Shown here: piece after piece, positions 38,002 to 47,393 of the stretch
Layout: each line of letters begins with the position of its first letter
How positions within the stretch are numbered: the first letter of the stretch is position 1
From: JBFMHP01 sp964557295
GTDB taxonomy: Bacteria; Pseudomonadota; Gammaproteobacteria; RBG-16-57-12
DNA: 59,593 nucleotides
Assembly (NCBI GenBank): GCA_964557295.1
Contig: CAZKZP010000017.1
Location: forward strand, 1 to 59,593
Reading direction: 5' to 3'
The notes under the pieces: generated by a model
What the model was told of the DNA's origin: nothing
Database searches by the model: none
The model's input: only the letters and a program-made list of their open reading frames with translations
Translations under genes and position numbers: made by a program

Positions 38002-39068
38002 CAGAGAAGATTCTCTTTATTCATCTCGTGGAAGAGCGCAGCAAGCCGAGGCGCTGTAACCTGTAAGGAGTAATTCTGCTCAACCAACTTCCGCCCCTGA
38101 AATCCAATAGCATGACGCCGTTCTATGTCAGCACATAGCAGACGCAAAGCAGCCAGCCATTCATCAGTCACCTCAGCCAGAAAACCGTTTCTACCGTGTT
38201 TAACGATTTCCTGGTTCACCCCTACAGGCGATGCGACGACAGGCAAGCCGCAAGCCATGTACTGTATCAGCTTATATCCACACTTGCCGCGCTCCCACGG
38301 CGAATCAATCAGAGGCATCACACCAATATCACACCCTTGAATTTCACTCACCTCTGACGCTTCAGTCCACGCCCGACAATCAAAATTCAAATCTGAAAAT
38401 GTTGGATTGGCACCAATCACGCGCAGCTGTATTGGAAATTCACTGGCTAACAATCGTAGCGCGGGAACAACCACATCCAAATATTTTGCTGTAACCGGCG
38501 AACCAATCCAGCCTATGACAATGTGCCGATGTGAGTGTTTTGGGTTCACCACATAATTACACAGATCAATCACGGTAGGAACAATTTCAACATGGCGAGC
38601 ACCGGCACTTAACGCCCTGTCAGCCAAATACTTATTACCGCACAACACCAAAGATGCATGTCGCATCACAGAATCGATTTTTTTCGATAGAAGCTTTTTA
38701 ATCGGATTAGAACTCAAATCATAGCTATGAAAGATAGCATCATCGTAATCGGCTACATAATTAACACCCGACACGGCCAAAACCCGCTCAAACCAAGCCG
38801 GAAAATTTGGAAAAATCTCTTTTTCAATCCAGATCAAATCAAATTTGCGTGACCAAAATAATTTTACCGCCTGACGAAGATAGTCACTGATTATTTCATG
38901 CCAGTTAGTCGGCTGATTACCATAAAGTCTTTTGATATAGTCATCGCGCAGCAAAGGCTCGACATGCACGTCAATCCCCATAGCGCTAAATGCTGGTAGA
39001 TACTGAAAAAACCGCACTCGACTACTTGCTCCAAGCCGACCATAGCGAGTAAGTGCGAGCACTTTCAT
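38001..39068 (-). CDS. Glycosyltransferase (GT-B fold, family 4-like)
   Basis: A 355-residue protein whose N-terminal half (MKVLALTRYGRLGASSRVRFFQ) is characteristic of a GT4-like group found in exopolysaccharide loci. The C-terminal half has IGWIGSPVTAKYLDVV and then YKLIQYMACGLPVVASPVG, the nucleotide-sugar-binding region of GT4 enzymes. No signal peptide. Overlaps neighbours by 1 and 4 bases. Its base composition is lower in GC than the housekeeping genes outside the locus. Donor and acceptor are unknown. Confidence 0.85.
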   Translation of the reverse strand: MKVLALTRYGRLGASSRVRFFQYLPAFSAMGIDVHVEPLLRDDYIKRLYGNQPTNWHEIISDYLRQAVKLFWSRKFDLIWIEKEIFPNFPAWFERVLAVSGVNYVADYDDAIFHSYDLSSNPIKKLLSKKIDSVMRHASLVLCGNKYLADRALSAGARHVEIVPTVIDLCNYVVNPKHSHRHIVIGWIGSPVTAKYLDVVVPALRLLASEFPIQLRVIGANPTFSDLNFDCRAWTEASEVSEIQGCDIGVMPLIDSPWERGKCGYKLIQYMACGLPVVASPVGVNQEIVKHGRNGFLAEVTDEWLAALRLLCADIERRHAIGFQGRKLVEQNYSLQVTAPRLAALFHEMNKENLL

Positions 39069-40045
39069 CTAACTACTCCCCTGAAAATCCAACTGGGTAT
39101 CCAACAAAACAGCATGCGGTAGGCAGATAAAGTTTCTCGTAGAGATACCCAAGAGAACCGTCCAACAGCCTGCACTAAGCGTGACATAGGCTCAATGAAT
39201 AATGTGGTCAACAGAACTACTATTGCCCCAACCAGGCTAAAATGTTTAAACGCGTAAAGGACACGACTACGCAGCGAGTAAAACAGCCGCTTTGCCTTCA
39301 CCTGCCGGGAGGTGCCGCCGCCCAAGTGAAATGCCTGCGCATCGGCAAGGTAGGCGCTAGACCACCCCTTTTCCCAAGCACGGCGTGAAAAATCGACCTC
39401 TTCAAAATAAACAAAAAACCGTTCATCAAAACCACACAACATTTCAAAAATATTCGCTCGAACAATAAAAAAGGCACCAATTACTTGATCCACCTCACGT
39501 GTCTGACGATGATTCCATTCGCTCATGGTGGGTCCAAGTTTCGGAATGAAATGATCAAAACCAATGGCACGGGCAACCAGCCCGGACACTGTTGGAAAAC
39601 GTGCACAACTGCGTGCTATACACCCTTCTTCGTCTACCAATTGCACGCCGCATATGCCGACCCTTTCATTATCAGGTCTATGCAAAAAATTAAGCGCCTT
39701 GGCTAAGGTATCGAAGAACAAACGTGCGTCAGGATTCAAAAACAGCAAAAATTCACTGTTCGCATGCGTCGCCCCCAAATTACATGCCGCGCCAAATCCC
39801 AGGTTAACACCAGCACGAACTAGGGTTACAGACTGTAGCGCTTCCACAGCACTCTCAGATCCATCTGTTGAGCCGTTATCAACGACGATAATCCGATCCA
39901 CGAGAGGAAATCCGTAGTCAATTATTGAATCTACGCATTGATTAAGCTGAACCCCTGAGTTCCAGTTGACAATAATAATATCGACTAACGGCCTAGGCGC
40001 AGCATATGAAAATTCAGAACTGCTATTGGCAAAAAAAGTGTCCAT
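39065..40045 (-). CDS. Family 2 glycosyltransferase (rhamnosyltransferase-like)
   Basis: A 326-residue GT-A enzyme. It begins with VDIIIVNWNSG and VDNGSTDGSE, has the DXD-like LNPDARL and the acceptor-site stretch QVIGAFFIVRANIF plus GFDERFFVYFEEVDF, which are shared with WbbL-type dTDP-rhamnosyltransferases. rfbABCD in the same locus make the matching donor. The C-terminus has two or three hydrophobic stretches (LVGAIVVLLTTLFIEP) that may dip into the membrane. The start ATG 40045 lies 61 bases inside the upstream polymerase gene, an unusually long overlap; no Shine-Dalgarno is seen there, so the true start could differ. Confidence 0.85.
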   Translation of the reverse strand: MDTFFANSSSEFSYAAPRPLVDIIIVNWNSGVQLNQCVDSIIDYGFPLVDRIIVVDNGSTDGSESAVEALQSVTLVRAGVNLGFGAACNLGATHANSEFLLFLNPDARLFFDTLAKALNFLHRPDNERVGICGVQLVDEEGCIARSCARFPTVSGLVARAIGFDHFIPKLGPTMSEWNHRQTREVDQVIGAFFIVRANIFEMLCGFDERFFVYFEEVDFSRRAWEKGWSSAYLADAQAFHLGGGTSRQVKAKRLFYSLRSRVLYAFKHFSLVGAIVVLLTTLFIEPMSRLVQAVGRFSWVSLRETLSAYRMLFCWIPSWIFRGVVR

Positions 40046-41295
40046 AAATAGTCAAATTTTTGAAGATAAGGATTAGTTGCATTAGCTAAGAGAAAACACG
40101 CCAATGCGCTGAGCGTAGGAACAAGGAAGCCCGAAGACTCTGGTATTCTGCGCATTATCAAAACGCCATTAAAAAAAATCCACGCGACCGCTGCCCCATA
40201 AATCAGGATGCCCGCCATTCCAGTTTGGTACAACAAGGCCAAGTACGTCATCTCATAGGCCCAGGGCTGCCCCTCATTGCGTATACTTCCGGACGCTGAC
40301 GCACCGAGTCCCGCACCCAGAAGTGGCGATTCGGTCCATCCAGAAAGTAGAGCATAGAATTGCTCTCGTCGATAATAAGCCGATATGTTATTTGCATCGG
40401 AAAAATCAAAGCCAGAACGAAAATCTTCCAATATTCGCAACAATTCAATATCAAACAACGGGATCGTCACAATCAACGTTACTACCCCGACACCCACGCC
40501 CTTAATCGTTGAGCCACCGATATTTGTTTGCATACCACTGATCCGTAACAGCCCCCACACTATCAAGGGTGACATGGCGGCTGTTAACCAAAACGCTCTC
40601 CGTCCGGAAATCAATAGTGTTATCACAACTAATGCTAAAGCCAACCATGCAACGGTCCGCCACCGGCCTTTGAATGGCGACCAGATGCGGGGCATGAGCA
40701 GCCCCCCTAAGAGAAAGGGCAAGGCATAGATGGCGGTCGTCATGTTAAACAACTGGTACTCTATGACGCCATCGGAAATACTCAAAATAGCACCTTGCGC
40801 TTCAAGAAGATCGGACATGCCAAGACCAAGATTAAATAGATAATCTGCGACAAGCATCATTGCCATCAGGGCTACTGCAATTGCTCCAATGACGATCACG
40901 TTCATGAATGCATGTAACTGCTTAGCTTCACTAAGCATTCCCATAAAAAACAGAAATAGGATAGGCCATAAGACATAGACAGTACCCACTCGCAGAGCAC
41001 CGGGGGCACTATTTATCGCCCCGAGCGCCATGAATGCGATTGAGGCGGCGACAGTAAATACCCCCCAAAGGAAAATCGTTTTATGCAGGCTCCATCTGCA
41101 ATGCAGGGCATAGATTAGGCATCCAAAGGTCAATACCAACAAAAGAACGGCACGTTCTTCCTGATAAGCCGTAGGAATAACAAGCATCAAGAGAAAAAAT
41201 AACAAACCCAGCAAGAAAAATGCCTGTTTGGCTAGTGTGCCTATCAGAATCCTGGGCGAATATGTAATCAGATTATCTGAACCGCTGGACGGCAT
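39985..41295 (-). CDS. O-antigen ligase/polymerase-like membrane protein (Wzy-type)
   Basis: A 436-residue protein with about 10-12 membrane helices, for instance AFFLLGLLFFLLMLVIPTAY and LVVITLLISGRRAFWLTAA, and a large periplasmic loop near residues 290-350 (IRNEGQPWAYEMTYLALLYQTG). The SGRR motif between helices is typical of Wzy_C/O-antigen ligase family members. It probably polymerises the lipid-linked repeat units, though ligase activity cannot be excluded. It follows the gap-containing glycosyltransferase gene with a 23-base overlap. Confidence 0.85.
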   Translation of the reverse strand: MPSSGSDNLITYSPRILIGTLAKQAFFLLGLLFFLLMLVIPTAYQEERAVLLLVLTFGCLIYALHCRWSLHKTIFLWGVFTVAASIAFMALGAINSAPGALRVGTVYVLWPILFLFFMGMLSEAKQLHAFMNVIVIGAIAVALMAMMLVADYLFNLGLGMSDLLEAQGAILSISDGVIEYQLFNMTTAIYALPFLLGGLLMPRIWSPFKGRWRTVAWLALALVVITLLISGRRAFWLTAAMSPLIVWGLLRISGMQTNIGGSTIKGVGVGVVTLIVTIPLFDIELLRILEDFRSGFDFSDANNISAYYRREQFYALLSGWTESPLLGAGLGASASGSIRNEGQPWAYEMTYLALLYQTGMAGILIYGAAVAWIFFNGVLIMRRIPESSGFLVPTLSALACFLLANATNPYLQKFDYLWTLFLPIAVLNFHMLRLGR

Positions 41296-42531
41296 CTAAC
41301 ATCACCTTCGATAAATATGCCTCAGAATACATTTCAGGTGTCATGGGCGCCAAGCTCACATCGGTTGCCTCCGCAATGAATTGGGTCGCTACGATAGTCG
41401 CTTTTTTGGCCTCTTTATCAGCTAAAAATGCCTGCGAAATCCCTTTACAAACCCTCCATGTCGCGCTATCCGGTTNNNNNNNNNNGGTTCGCTCACAACA
41501 AAAATTGGCTTGCCCGTCGGAATATATTCGAACAACTTGCTCGGTATGGCCGCATACGATGTGGAGAGGAGCAACAGTCCGTCAGCCCGTACCAAGTGCT
41601 CCAGGAGTTGCGGCCGAGCCAAGGTGCCTGGGAGTTCGAGACTCCAACCCTTTTCAGCGAACGGGGCCTTAAGCCACTCGATGATAGCCAACTCGTCCGC
41701 AGACAAAGATCCGATCAGTTGAATGGTTCCGCGACTGAATCTCTGGCCGACCGCATCCAGAAGAGGCTGCAACAGAAGATCAGGTGTGCGCCGCGTGTCC
41801 GAACCTGAGAATCGTCCGGCATGAATAAGCAATAATTGTTTTTTTTCTCTTTCTCCTGGCGCATTGTCAGGCGTAGGCATATGGAGCGGGTAGCCGTTGG
41901 TCAACACCTTCACCTTATGGGAAATGTCGGGTAGCCGCCGGCACAATAGCTCGTGCCACACATCTGATGTGACCTGTATCACCGCCGCATCGCGGAGGAT
42001 GCGCGCCTCCATGCGTCCCTCTTGCCACCGTCGCAATGCCGAGCTGCGCAACAAGGGCTTCAGCGGTTCATCTAGCCAGCCATCACGCATGTCCACCAGA
42101 TGTGGAATTCCCAAACTGCGGGAGAGTTTCCACGCCCCAAGATGTGCGGATTCGGGCGGGCTGGAGGAGAGAATGAACTTCGCGCCCTCTGCCGCGCATA
42201 GCACCGATGGCTGTGCCGCCGCCCACCGCGCCCAAACCACTGTAGGGTCAGGATTGAATAACCAGCTGGCAATGGCCCGGCGCAGTTTGTTGGGCTTGCG
42301 CGGAGCGGGAGCTCTACCACTTGAATCAGCGTCCCGGTACATGCCCAACTGGTCACGCACCGTGATCTCAAGTCCCCACGTGGTTTCGCGCTGGCCGTCA
42401 ACTGAGCCCGCTCGAACCAGCGTTACCTGAAAACCATCTTCAGCCAACCACCGAACGAAGCGTTCTACCCTATTGTTGCCAACATGCCCCGGCTGCCCCC
42501 AAAAGGGCGCGAAAATCATGGCCTTTCTCAT
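41273..42531 (-). CDS. Family 4 glycosyltransferase (one assembly gap)
   Basis: The gene is split by ten Ns at 41476-41485. The four-base GGTT on both sides is duplicated; collapsing it gives 1245 bases and 414 residues, running through FVVSEPDSATWRV to a stop at 41273. Landmarks are FAPFWGQPGHVGNNR near the N-terminus, LVDMRDGWLDEP, LLLIHAGRFSG at the start of the C-domain and KLFEYIPTGKPIFVVSE near its end, a GT4-like pattern. It is translationally coupled (4-base overlap) to the next upstream glycosyltransferase gene. A reader who takes the frame at face value would end it wrongly at 41422. Confidence 0.87.
41476..41485. other. Assembly gap 4 (10 N) inside a glycosyltransferase gene
   Basis: The left end CCGGTT and the right start GGTTCG share GGTT. 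Merging them keeps the minus-strand frame open for a further 66 codons. This gap is therefore an undetected overlap, not missing sequence. Confidence 0.92.
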
Positions 42532-43748
42532 ATTCTCACGGAGCCCCGCTTCAAATGATTTTCCAACCGTGTGACAACTGCTGTTCCTAGCGCCTCATAG
42601 TGGGAAAGCAACCGCTCTGCCTGCCTTGCCTTTTGATATTCCACCTCGGCGCGCGTTCGCCCTGCCTGCGCCCATTCATTCCACAGCGATGCATTCTCAA
42701 TGGCCGTGCGCAACCGGTCATAAAGTTCATCCACATCGCGTTCTGGCGCAAGCAGATGTTGCAGTTCAGAACCCATTACCTCTGGAATATCGCAATGACT
42801 GGTGGCAATAACCGGCATGCCAGTCGCCAGCATTTCGATGATGCTCACCGGTGCGCCGCCTTCAGTATCCCCATCCGATGCGGTAACACTGGGTTGAACG
42901 AAAACGTGATGATGATAGGCCTCCCTCAGCATCACTGCGTGGGGCTGGTATCCAAGCAGTCGTGTCGTAGACTCCATGGCGTGATTCTTGATGGCATCCA
43001 AGATTCTTACCTTCTCGGTTTGGCTTTCGAGATCTGGGCCTGCATCCCCGATGATGGTCAATTCAACAGGAATCTCTCTATTCAATCGTCCAAGCGCCTC
43101 AATCGCATAGGGGATGCCTTTCTTTTCCCTGAACGAGGCCGCAATCAGTACCTTAAGTGGGCAACCCGCTTCCCATTGACGGGGCCGGAAAGCAATTCCA
43201 TCGACGTCCACGCCAAGATGCTGGACTTTGACTTTGCCCTCAGGGCAACCAAGCCGCACGAGACACTGTGCCATATGCGAGCCTTCGCACAGAAACAGGT
43301 CGGCTTCGCGAAACAGCGCCTGGTAACGTTGCCGCCAGATAGGAAACTGTTGCGGCAATCTGTTTACATCCAGCCCGTAAAAAGTGACCACGTGTTTCGC
43401 GCCGAGTTTACGGACCGCGCCCAGGTTGGCCCAGCCGACATTGCCGAAATGGGAGTGCACAATTATCGCACCTGTTTCCTTTCCCACCTTCACCAAGTAG
43501 CCCAGATGCTGGCGCAGCCGCAGCTTACGCATACCCTTGTCCCATACCTGACGCCACTTGGTTTCGGCGGCAAGGCTATGGATATTGTCTACGCCGAACT
43601 GATCCAGGTTTTCCGTGCGCTCGCAAACCACATGCACCTCCACATCGAGGCGCTGCAACTCAGCCACTTGCGAGTACATCCAGGTCTGTGTTTGGGGGAG
43701 CCAGACGGGAAAAGCGTGGATGACGGCGGGATATTGTTTTTGTGTCAT
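42528..43748 (-). CDS. Family 4 glycosyltransferase
   Basis: A 406-residue GT-B enzyme resembling colanic-acid-type WcaL/AmsK glycosyltransferases. N-terminal part: HAFPVWLPQTQTWMYSQVAE and IIVHSHFGNVGWA; C-domain opens with LKVLIAASFREKKGIPYAIEAL; the donor site region is GGAPVSIIEMLATGMPVIATSHCDIPE, with the E-x7-E pattern. Its start lies 3 bases beyond the stop of the flippase gene, and its stop overlaps the next gene by 4 bases. Donor sugar unknown. Confidence 0.9.
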   Translation of the reverse strand: MTQKQYPAVIHAFPVWLPQTQTWMYSQVAELQRLDVEVHVVCERTENLDQFGVDNIHSLAAETKWRQVWDKGMRKLRLRQHLGYLVKVGKETGAIIVHSHFGNVGWANLGAVRKLGAKHVVTFYGLDVNRLPQQFPIWRQRYQALFREADLFLCEGSHMAQCLVRLGCPEGKVKVQHLGVDVDGIAFRPRQWEAGCPLKVLIAASFREKKGIPYAIEALGRLNREIPVELTIIGDAGPDLESQTEKVRILDAIKNHAMESTTRLLGYQPHAVMLREAYHHHVFVQPSVTASDGDTEGGAPVSIIEMLATGMPVIATSHCDIPEVMGSELQHLLAPERDVDELYDRLRTAIENASLWNEWAQAGRTRAEVEYQKARQAERLLSHYEALGTAVVTRLENHLKRGSVRI

Positions 43749-43751
43749 GCG

Positions 43752-45194
43752 TTACCTGGCGAATAGCGCCTTTATTAATTCTTGCAGGTGCTCCCGCTGG
43801 CTGAAGCGGCTGATCAGAAAATATACGGCCACTCCAGATAGTACGAGCACAATCAGACGAAGGAGCTGCCCCCCCTCGCTGTGAGTCCATATAGCTCCCA
43901 TGATCCCGACCACTGTCGCCATCGCCCCCGCAGTCCAAACGGATGGCCATATGCGCCAAATCAGCGTCTCCACTCGAAGGCCGATCAACCGAAATGGTAT
44001 GGCCAGGGAGGGCCAGAACAAAATGAATGACACAACGGCATAGGCCGCTGCCACGCCTTCGATGCCCCATTGCAGACCGATGACAAATGCCAGGGTCGCT
44101 ATTATGCCGGCGGCCATACCCCACTTGAGCATGACATCAGTTCGGCCGGTGGCCAGATAGAGCGAACCTACTGTCGTCCCGATAGCCTGCATAAATCCCA
44201 CCATCGCCAGCCAAGTCAGCACATCCGCAACTGGTGCCCATGCTTGACCAAGCACTACCTTGACGAAAGGCTCTCGTAAAACAAAAAGTCCGAACATGAG
44301 CGGGGCAGTGATCACGACGATGGCGGCCGTCGCGCGCAAATAGGCATGCGTTAATCGGGGACGATCATCCTGCATGCGGCTGAAGTGGGGAAACAGTGCG
44401 CGTCCCACCACGTTCGAAATATTCTGTAAAGGCCAAAGCATCAGGCGATATGCCATGGTGTAATAACCAAGCTCCGAGGCACCCAGAAACCGCCCAATCA
44501 AGATATTGTCAGCGTTTCGGGCAAAATAATTAAACATATTGAATCCGACCAGATTTCCGCTGAACCCTATCAGCCCGCGCATCTCCTTGCCGCACCAACG
44601 CCTAGAGGGCCGCCACCCCGATATCCACCAAAAACCGACGGTGGCTACGCACACGGATACTAACGTCTGCAAGACCAAACTATACACACCCCAGCCATGC
44701 AAAGCCGCCCACACAACACATGCTAAACCAAGGAACGCCCCGAGCGCCTCGACAAGCGCAACGGGACGGAAACGAAAGGCCCGCTCCGCCAGCGCCTGGT
44801 GCACTGCGCCCAGACTGGCCATGGGAAAAGCCAGCGACAATAGACAAAGAACCATTTCAAGCCTTGGCTCGGCAAACCCCAATGCAATGACCGGCGAAAA
44901 CAGCAGAACAATCGTAGCAATCGCCAAGCCAATGACCGCATTGAACCAAAAAACCGAGTCGAGCAAGGGGACTGAAAGCTCAGGCTTCTGGATAACTGCC
45001 GCCGCTGTACCCATGTCGCGAAATAAGCTGGCAAAGCCAGTTACAACCGTCGCCATGGCGATCACGCCGAAGTCCTCTGCCGGAAGCAGTCGCGCCAGTA
45101 TGACCATTCCCAACAACTGGGCGCTGACACGGCTTGCTTGTGATACGGCCGACCATTTCGCGCTGGAAGCAGCCTTGCTTTCTGTGGTTGTCAC
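43752..45194 (-). CDS. Polysaccharide flippase (Wzx/WzxC-like, MOP superfamily)
   Basis: Inner-membrane protein that flips lipid-linked repeat units to the periplasm. About 480 residues and 12-14 membrane segments. The N-terminal KWSAVSQASRVSAQLLGMVILARLLPAEDFG resembles WzxC/TuaB flippases, and GYYTMAYRLMLWPLQNISNVVGRALFPHFSRMQ is the family's central motif. GTG 45194 is favoured: it overlaps the methyltransferase stop as GTGA. A longer ATG at 45230 would overlap by 40 bases. With the Wzy-like gene it makes a Wzx/Wzy-type assembly pathway. Confidence 0.9.
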   Translation of the reverse strand: MTTTESKAASSAKWSAVSQASRVSAQLLGMVILARLLPAEDFGVIAMATVVTGFASLFRDMGTAAAVIQKPELSVPLLDSVFWFNAVIGLAIATIVLLFSPVIALGFAEPRLEMVLCLLSLAFPMASLGAVHQALAERAFRFRPVALVEALGAFLGLACVVWAALHGWGVYSLVLQTLVSVCVATVGFWWISGWRPSRRWCGKEMRGLIGFSGNLVGFNMFNYFARNADNILIGRFLGASELGYYTMAYRLMLWPLQNISNVVGRALFPHFSRMQDDRPRLTHAYLRATAAIVVITAPLMFGLFVLREPFVKVVLGQAWAPVADVLTWLAMVGFMQAIGTTVGSLYLATGRTDVMLKWGMAAGIIATLAFVIGLQWGIEGVAAAYAVVSFILFWPSLAIPFRLIGLRVETLIWRIWPSVWTAGAMATVVGIMGAIWTHSEGGQLLRLIVLVLSGVAVYFLISRFSQREHLQELIKALFAR

Positions 45195-45862
45195 GGCTTT
45201 CTCGCTACAACCATGTACATCCACGTCCACTGTTCGGTGCGATCCAGCCGATCAAGCAAGTATACGCCCCCTTGAAGCAGCAGCCCCAATGCGTCGATAA
45301 TGCGAAACCAACGCAGCGGCCCCCGATTTGCACGGTAGAGGTTGTACACCAGAAGCTGGCCAAATGTGACCCAGAATCCGGAAAGCGCCTTGATCTCTAC
45401 CACTTCGAAGCCAACTTTCTTGAAAAGATAATCGAGTCCGTATTTGCTGAAACGGTAGAAATCCCGGGGCTCCTCATGTAGATGCCAGATAAAGGGAACA
45501 CTATAAATGGCAACTCCACCCGGCTTCAGAACCCGATAGCACTCCTGTAGTGCCAGTTCGGGCTCCTCCAGGTGCTCAAGGACAGCGGTACACAAAGCAG
45601 AATCGAATGACGCGTCCACTGCGGGAATGGCGTAGGCTGTTCCTAGCAGATCGATATTGTCTTTGCTGTGAAACGTTCCTTCGTGATCGACGCCAACATG
45701 TTCGCTTACATATGCTTGAAGCAGCTCCGCATAAGGTTTGGTACCACACCCAATGTCGACCATCTTTCCATGAGCGTAGCGTCGACAATATTCGATTAAG
45801 TTCTTCTGCACTATCCAGTGAACCAGAATGTTCTTTGGACTTGAATTGATCACTCCAAACAT
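45191..45862 (-). CDS. Class I SAM-dependent methyltransferase
   Basis: A 223-residue protein with the SAM-binding motif MVDIGCGTKPYAELL at about 34-48, the acidic loop VDHEG, then DSALCTAVLEHLEEPELAL and ECYRVLKPGGVAIYSVPF, the usual motifs of type 11 methyltransferases. It lies in the sugar-modification part of the locus between an acetyltransferase and the flippase gene, so a sugar O-methyl group is the likely product; the position cannot be deduced. Confidence 0.87.
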   Translation of the reverse strand: MFGVINSSPKNILVHWIVQKNLIEYCRRYAHGKMVDIGCGTKPYAELLQAYVSEHVGVDHEGTFHSKDNIDLLGTAYAIPAVDASFDSALCTAVLEHLEEPELALQECYRVLKPGGVAIYSVPFIWHLHEEPRDFYRFSKYGLDYLFKKVGFEVVEIKALSGFWVTFGQLLVYNLYRANRGPLRWFRIIDALGLLLQGGVYLLDRLDRTEQWTWMYMVVARKP

Positions 45863-45871
45863 GTGCGAGAC

Positions 45872-46408
45872 CTATAAACGTAGCTGCTTAATAACTCGCG
45901 CCGGCGCTCCACCTACCAACGTATTGCTAGGCACATCTTTTGTAACAACCGAGCCAGCGGCTATAACCGAATCTTCACCTACTTTGACGCCTGGGCCTAT
46001 AACAGCATTGGCATAAACAATAACGCGGTCGCCGATTTCCACTGGAGAAAAATAATGATTGTTATGCCCTCTATGGTAATCCGTCCGGCTTGCAAAAATA
46101 CCGACCCCTGGCCCACAGTCAAAATCATTGCCAATTGTTATTCCGCCGTGCCCGGCACCATATAAAACACAGTGTGGCGAAATCACCGCGTTATCACCGA
46201 TCTCCAATTTCCCCTCTCGCCCGCACCATTCCATTCCACCGAGGTGTAAAACGACTCCGGATTGAATTTGCACGTTTTTGCCCAACTTCAAGTTATCCAA
46301 GTCGCCCTTTACAACTACGCCAACCTCAATAGTTGTTGTGGGAAAGCGCTTGCTGATTCGTTCAAGAGCACGCATCGCCTTCATCGCTTTTAAAAATGAC
46401 TTAATCAT
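45872..46408 (-). CDS. Hexapeptide-repeat acyltransferase
   Basis: A 178-residue left-handed beta-helix protein. Repeats of the [LIV]-G-x4 type are plain: VVVKGDLDNLKLGKNVQIQ, LEIGDNAVISPHC, ITIGNDFDCGPGVGI, VEIGDRVIVYANAVIGPGV and then EDSVIAAGSVVTKDVPSNTLVGGAPAR, which is the acetyl-CoA-binding end of maltose/WcaF-type acetyltransferases. ATG 46408 has AAAGGAAA just upstream and overlaps the FemAB-like stop by 8 bases. It probably O- or N-acetylates a sugar of this polysaccharide. The upstream part of the open frame to 46504 is within the neighbour. Confidence 0.9.
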   Translation of the reverse strand: MIKSFLKAMKAMRALERISKRFPTTTIEVGVVVKGDLDNLKLGKNVQIQSGVVLHLGGMEWCGREGKLEIGDNAVISPHCVLYGAGHGGITIGNDFDCGPGVGIFASRTDYHRGHNNHYFSPVEIGDRVIVYANAVIGPGVKVGEDSVIAAGSVVTKDVPSNTLVGGAPARVIKQLRL

Positions 46409-47393
46409 GCCGTTTCCTTTCAAAGATTGTTCTAAGCGCAGCGACAGTATTAACCAATAGCGATGATCTCGATATGACGTCAGATCTAATCGCTTGCGCG
46501 CCAAAGCTGCTCTTAAACGCCTTCACTCCATCCAATCCACCGCTCGGATTAAAATCAAACCAGTGCCCCCCTCGTTCAGCAGCATCTTTTATGGCTTCAT
46601 ACATCAGAAAATTCACAGGCCGCAAATCGAAATGAGCGGACAGCGCTGCCCCATGCCAGTAGACCACATGCACAGGGGAGTAGAAACACAGAGCCCCTGC
46701 TATCAATAAACCTTGATGGCGTGCAAGCCAAAGCCGAACATTCGGAGAATCACGCCGCATAATGGTTTCAAACAAGCGCAACGGATAAATGCTCGTGGCT
46801 GCATCACCCCAGCGTCGTAGAGAATCCTGGTAGACATGGTAGTATTCCGCCCACTCAGATTCAGAAGCGGCTATGCTGATCTCAACTCCGGCTTTTCGAG
46901 CTTTGCGCACTGCCGATGCATGCCCCTTACTCCAACTTCGATGGATATTTTCAAAGCCGGGAAAAAGATCCAGCGCGTGCGTTTCGTCATCGCGCATTAG
47001 GTGACGCGAAGTTATATCGGTTATTGGCTCATAAGGATTGATACGCCACGTTAAATTCCTGTATCGCCTGATAATCAGCTGCAACAGCAAGGTCTGTTTT
47101 TCTACCGGAAGAGCTGCGTCGGCCAGCCATCCGCCAAACGTTCCTGCAGGCGACGAAACATACCGAGCACTGAGGCCCTTGAGAATTTTTTCCTTGCTGA
47201 AAGGCAGGATGATGCGCGTCCCATCGGAAAATGTAACCCCTACAGGGTGGGGCGCGGTCTTTCCATCAGTAAAATCCGCCCATATTTCAGCCCATTCACG
47301 GCTTTGAAAATAAGTCGAATAGGGGCAATCGTGCCACGCTTGGTCCCACTCATCAGCAGATGGTGTCCAGATCTCACCGATTTCGAGAGTCAT
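46401..47393 (-). CDS. GNAT/FemAB-like acyltransferase
   Basis: A 330-residue protein of the FemAB-type (Acetyltransf_6) group. The N-terminal half reads YFQSREWAEIWADF and the typical ARYVSSPAGTFGGWL, the C-terminal half GLLIAGALCFYSPVHVVYWHGAALS and FLMYEAIKDAAERGGHWFDFNPSGG; this two-part GNAT layout is shared with peptidoglycan-bridge enzymes and with proteins in exosortase-linked polysaccharide loci. It likely transfers an amino-acyl or acyl group to a sugar amine. It overlaps the DegT gene by 20 bases. Substrate unknown. Confidence 0.8.
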   Translation of the reverse strand: MTLEIGEIWTPSADEWDQAWHDCPYSTYFQSREWAEIWADFTDGKTAPHPVGVTFSDGTRIILPFSKEKILKGLSARYVSSPAGTFGGWLADAALPVEKQTLLLQLIIRRYRNLTWRINPYEPITDITSRHLMRDDETHALDLFPGFENIHRSWSKGHASAVRKARKAGVEISIAASESEWAEYYHVYQDSLRRWGDAATSIYPLRLFETIMRRDSPNVRLWLARHQGLLIAGALCFYSPVHVVYWHGAALSAHFDLRPVNFLMYEAIKDAAERGGHWFDFNPSGGLDGVKAFKSSFGAQAIRSDVISRSSLLVNTVAALRTIFERKRHD

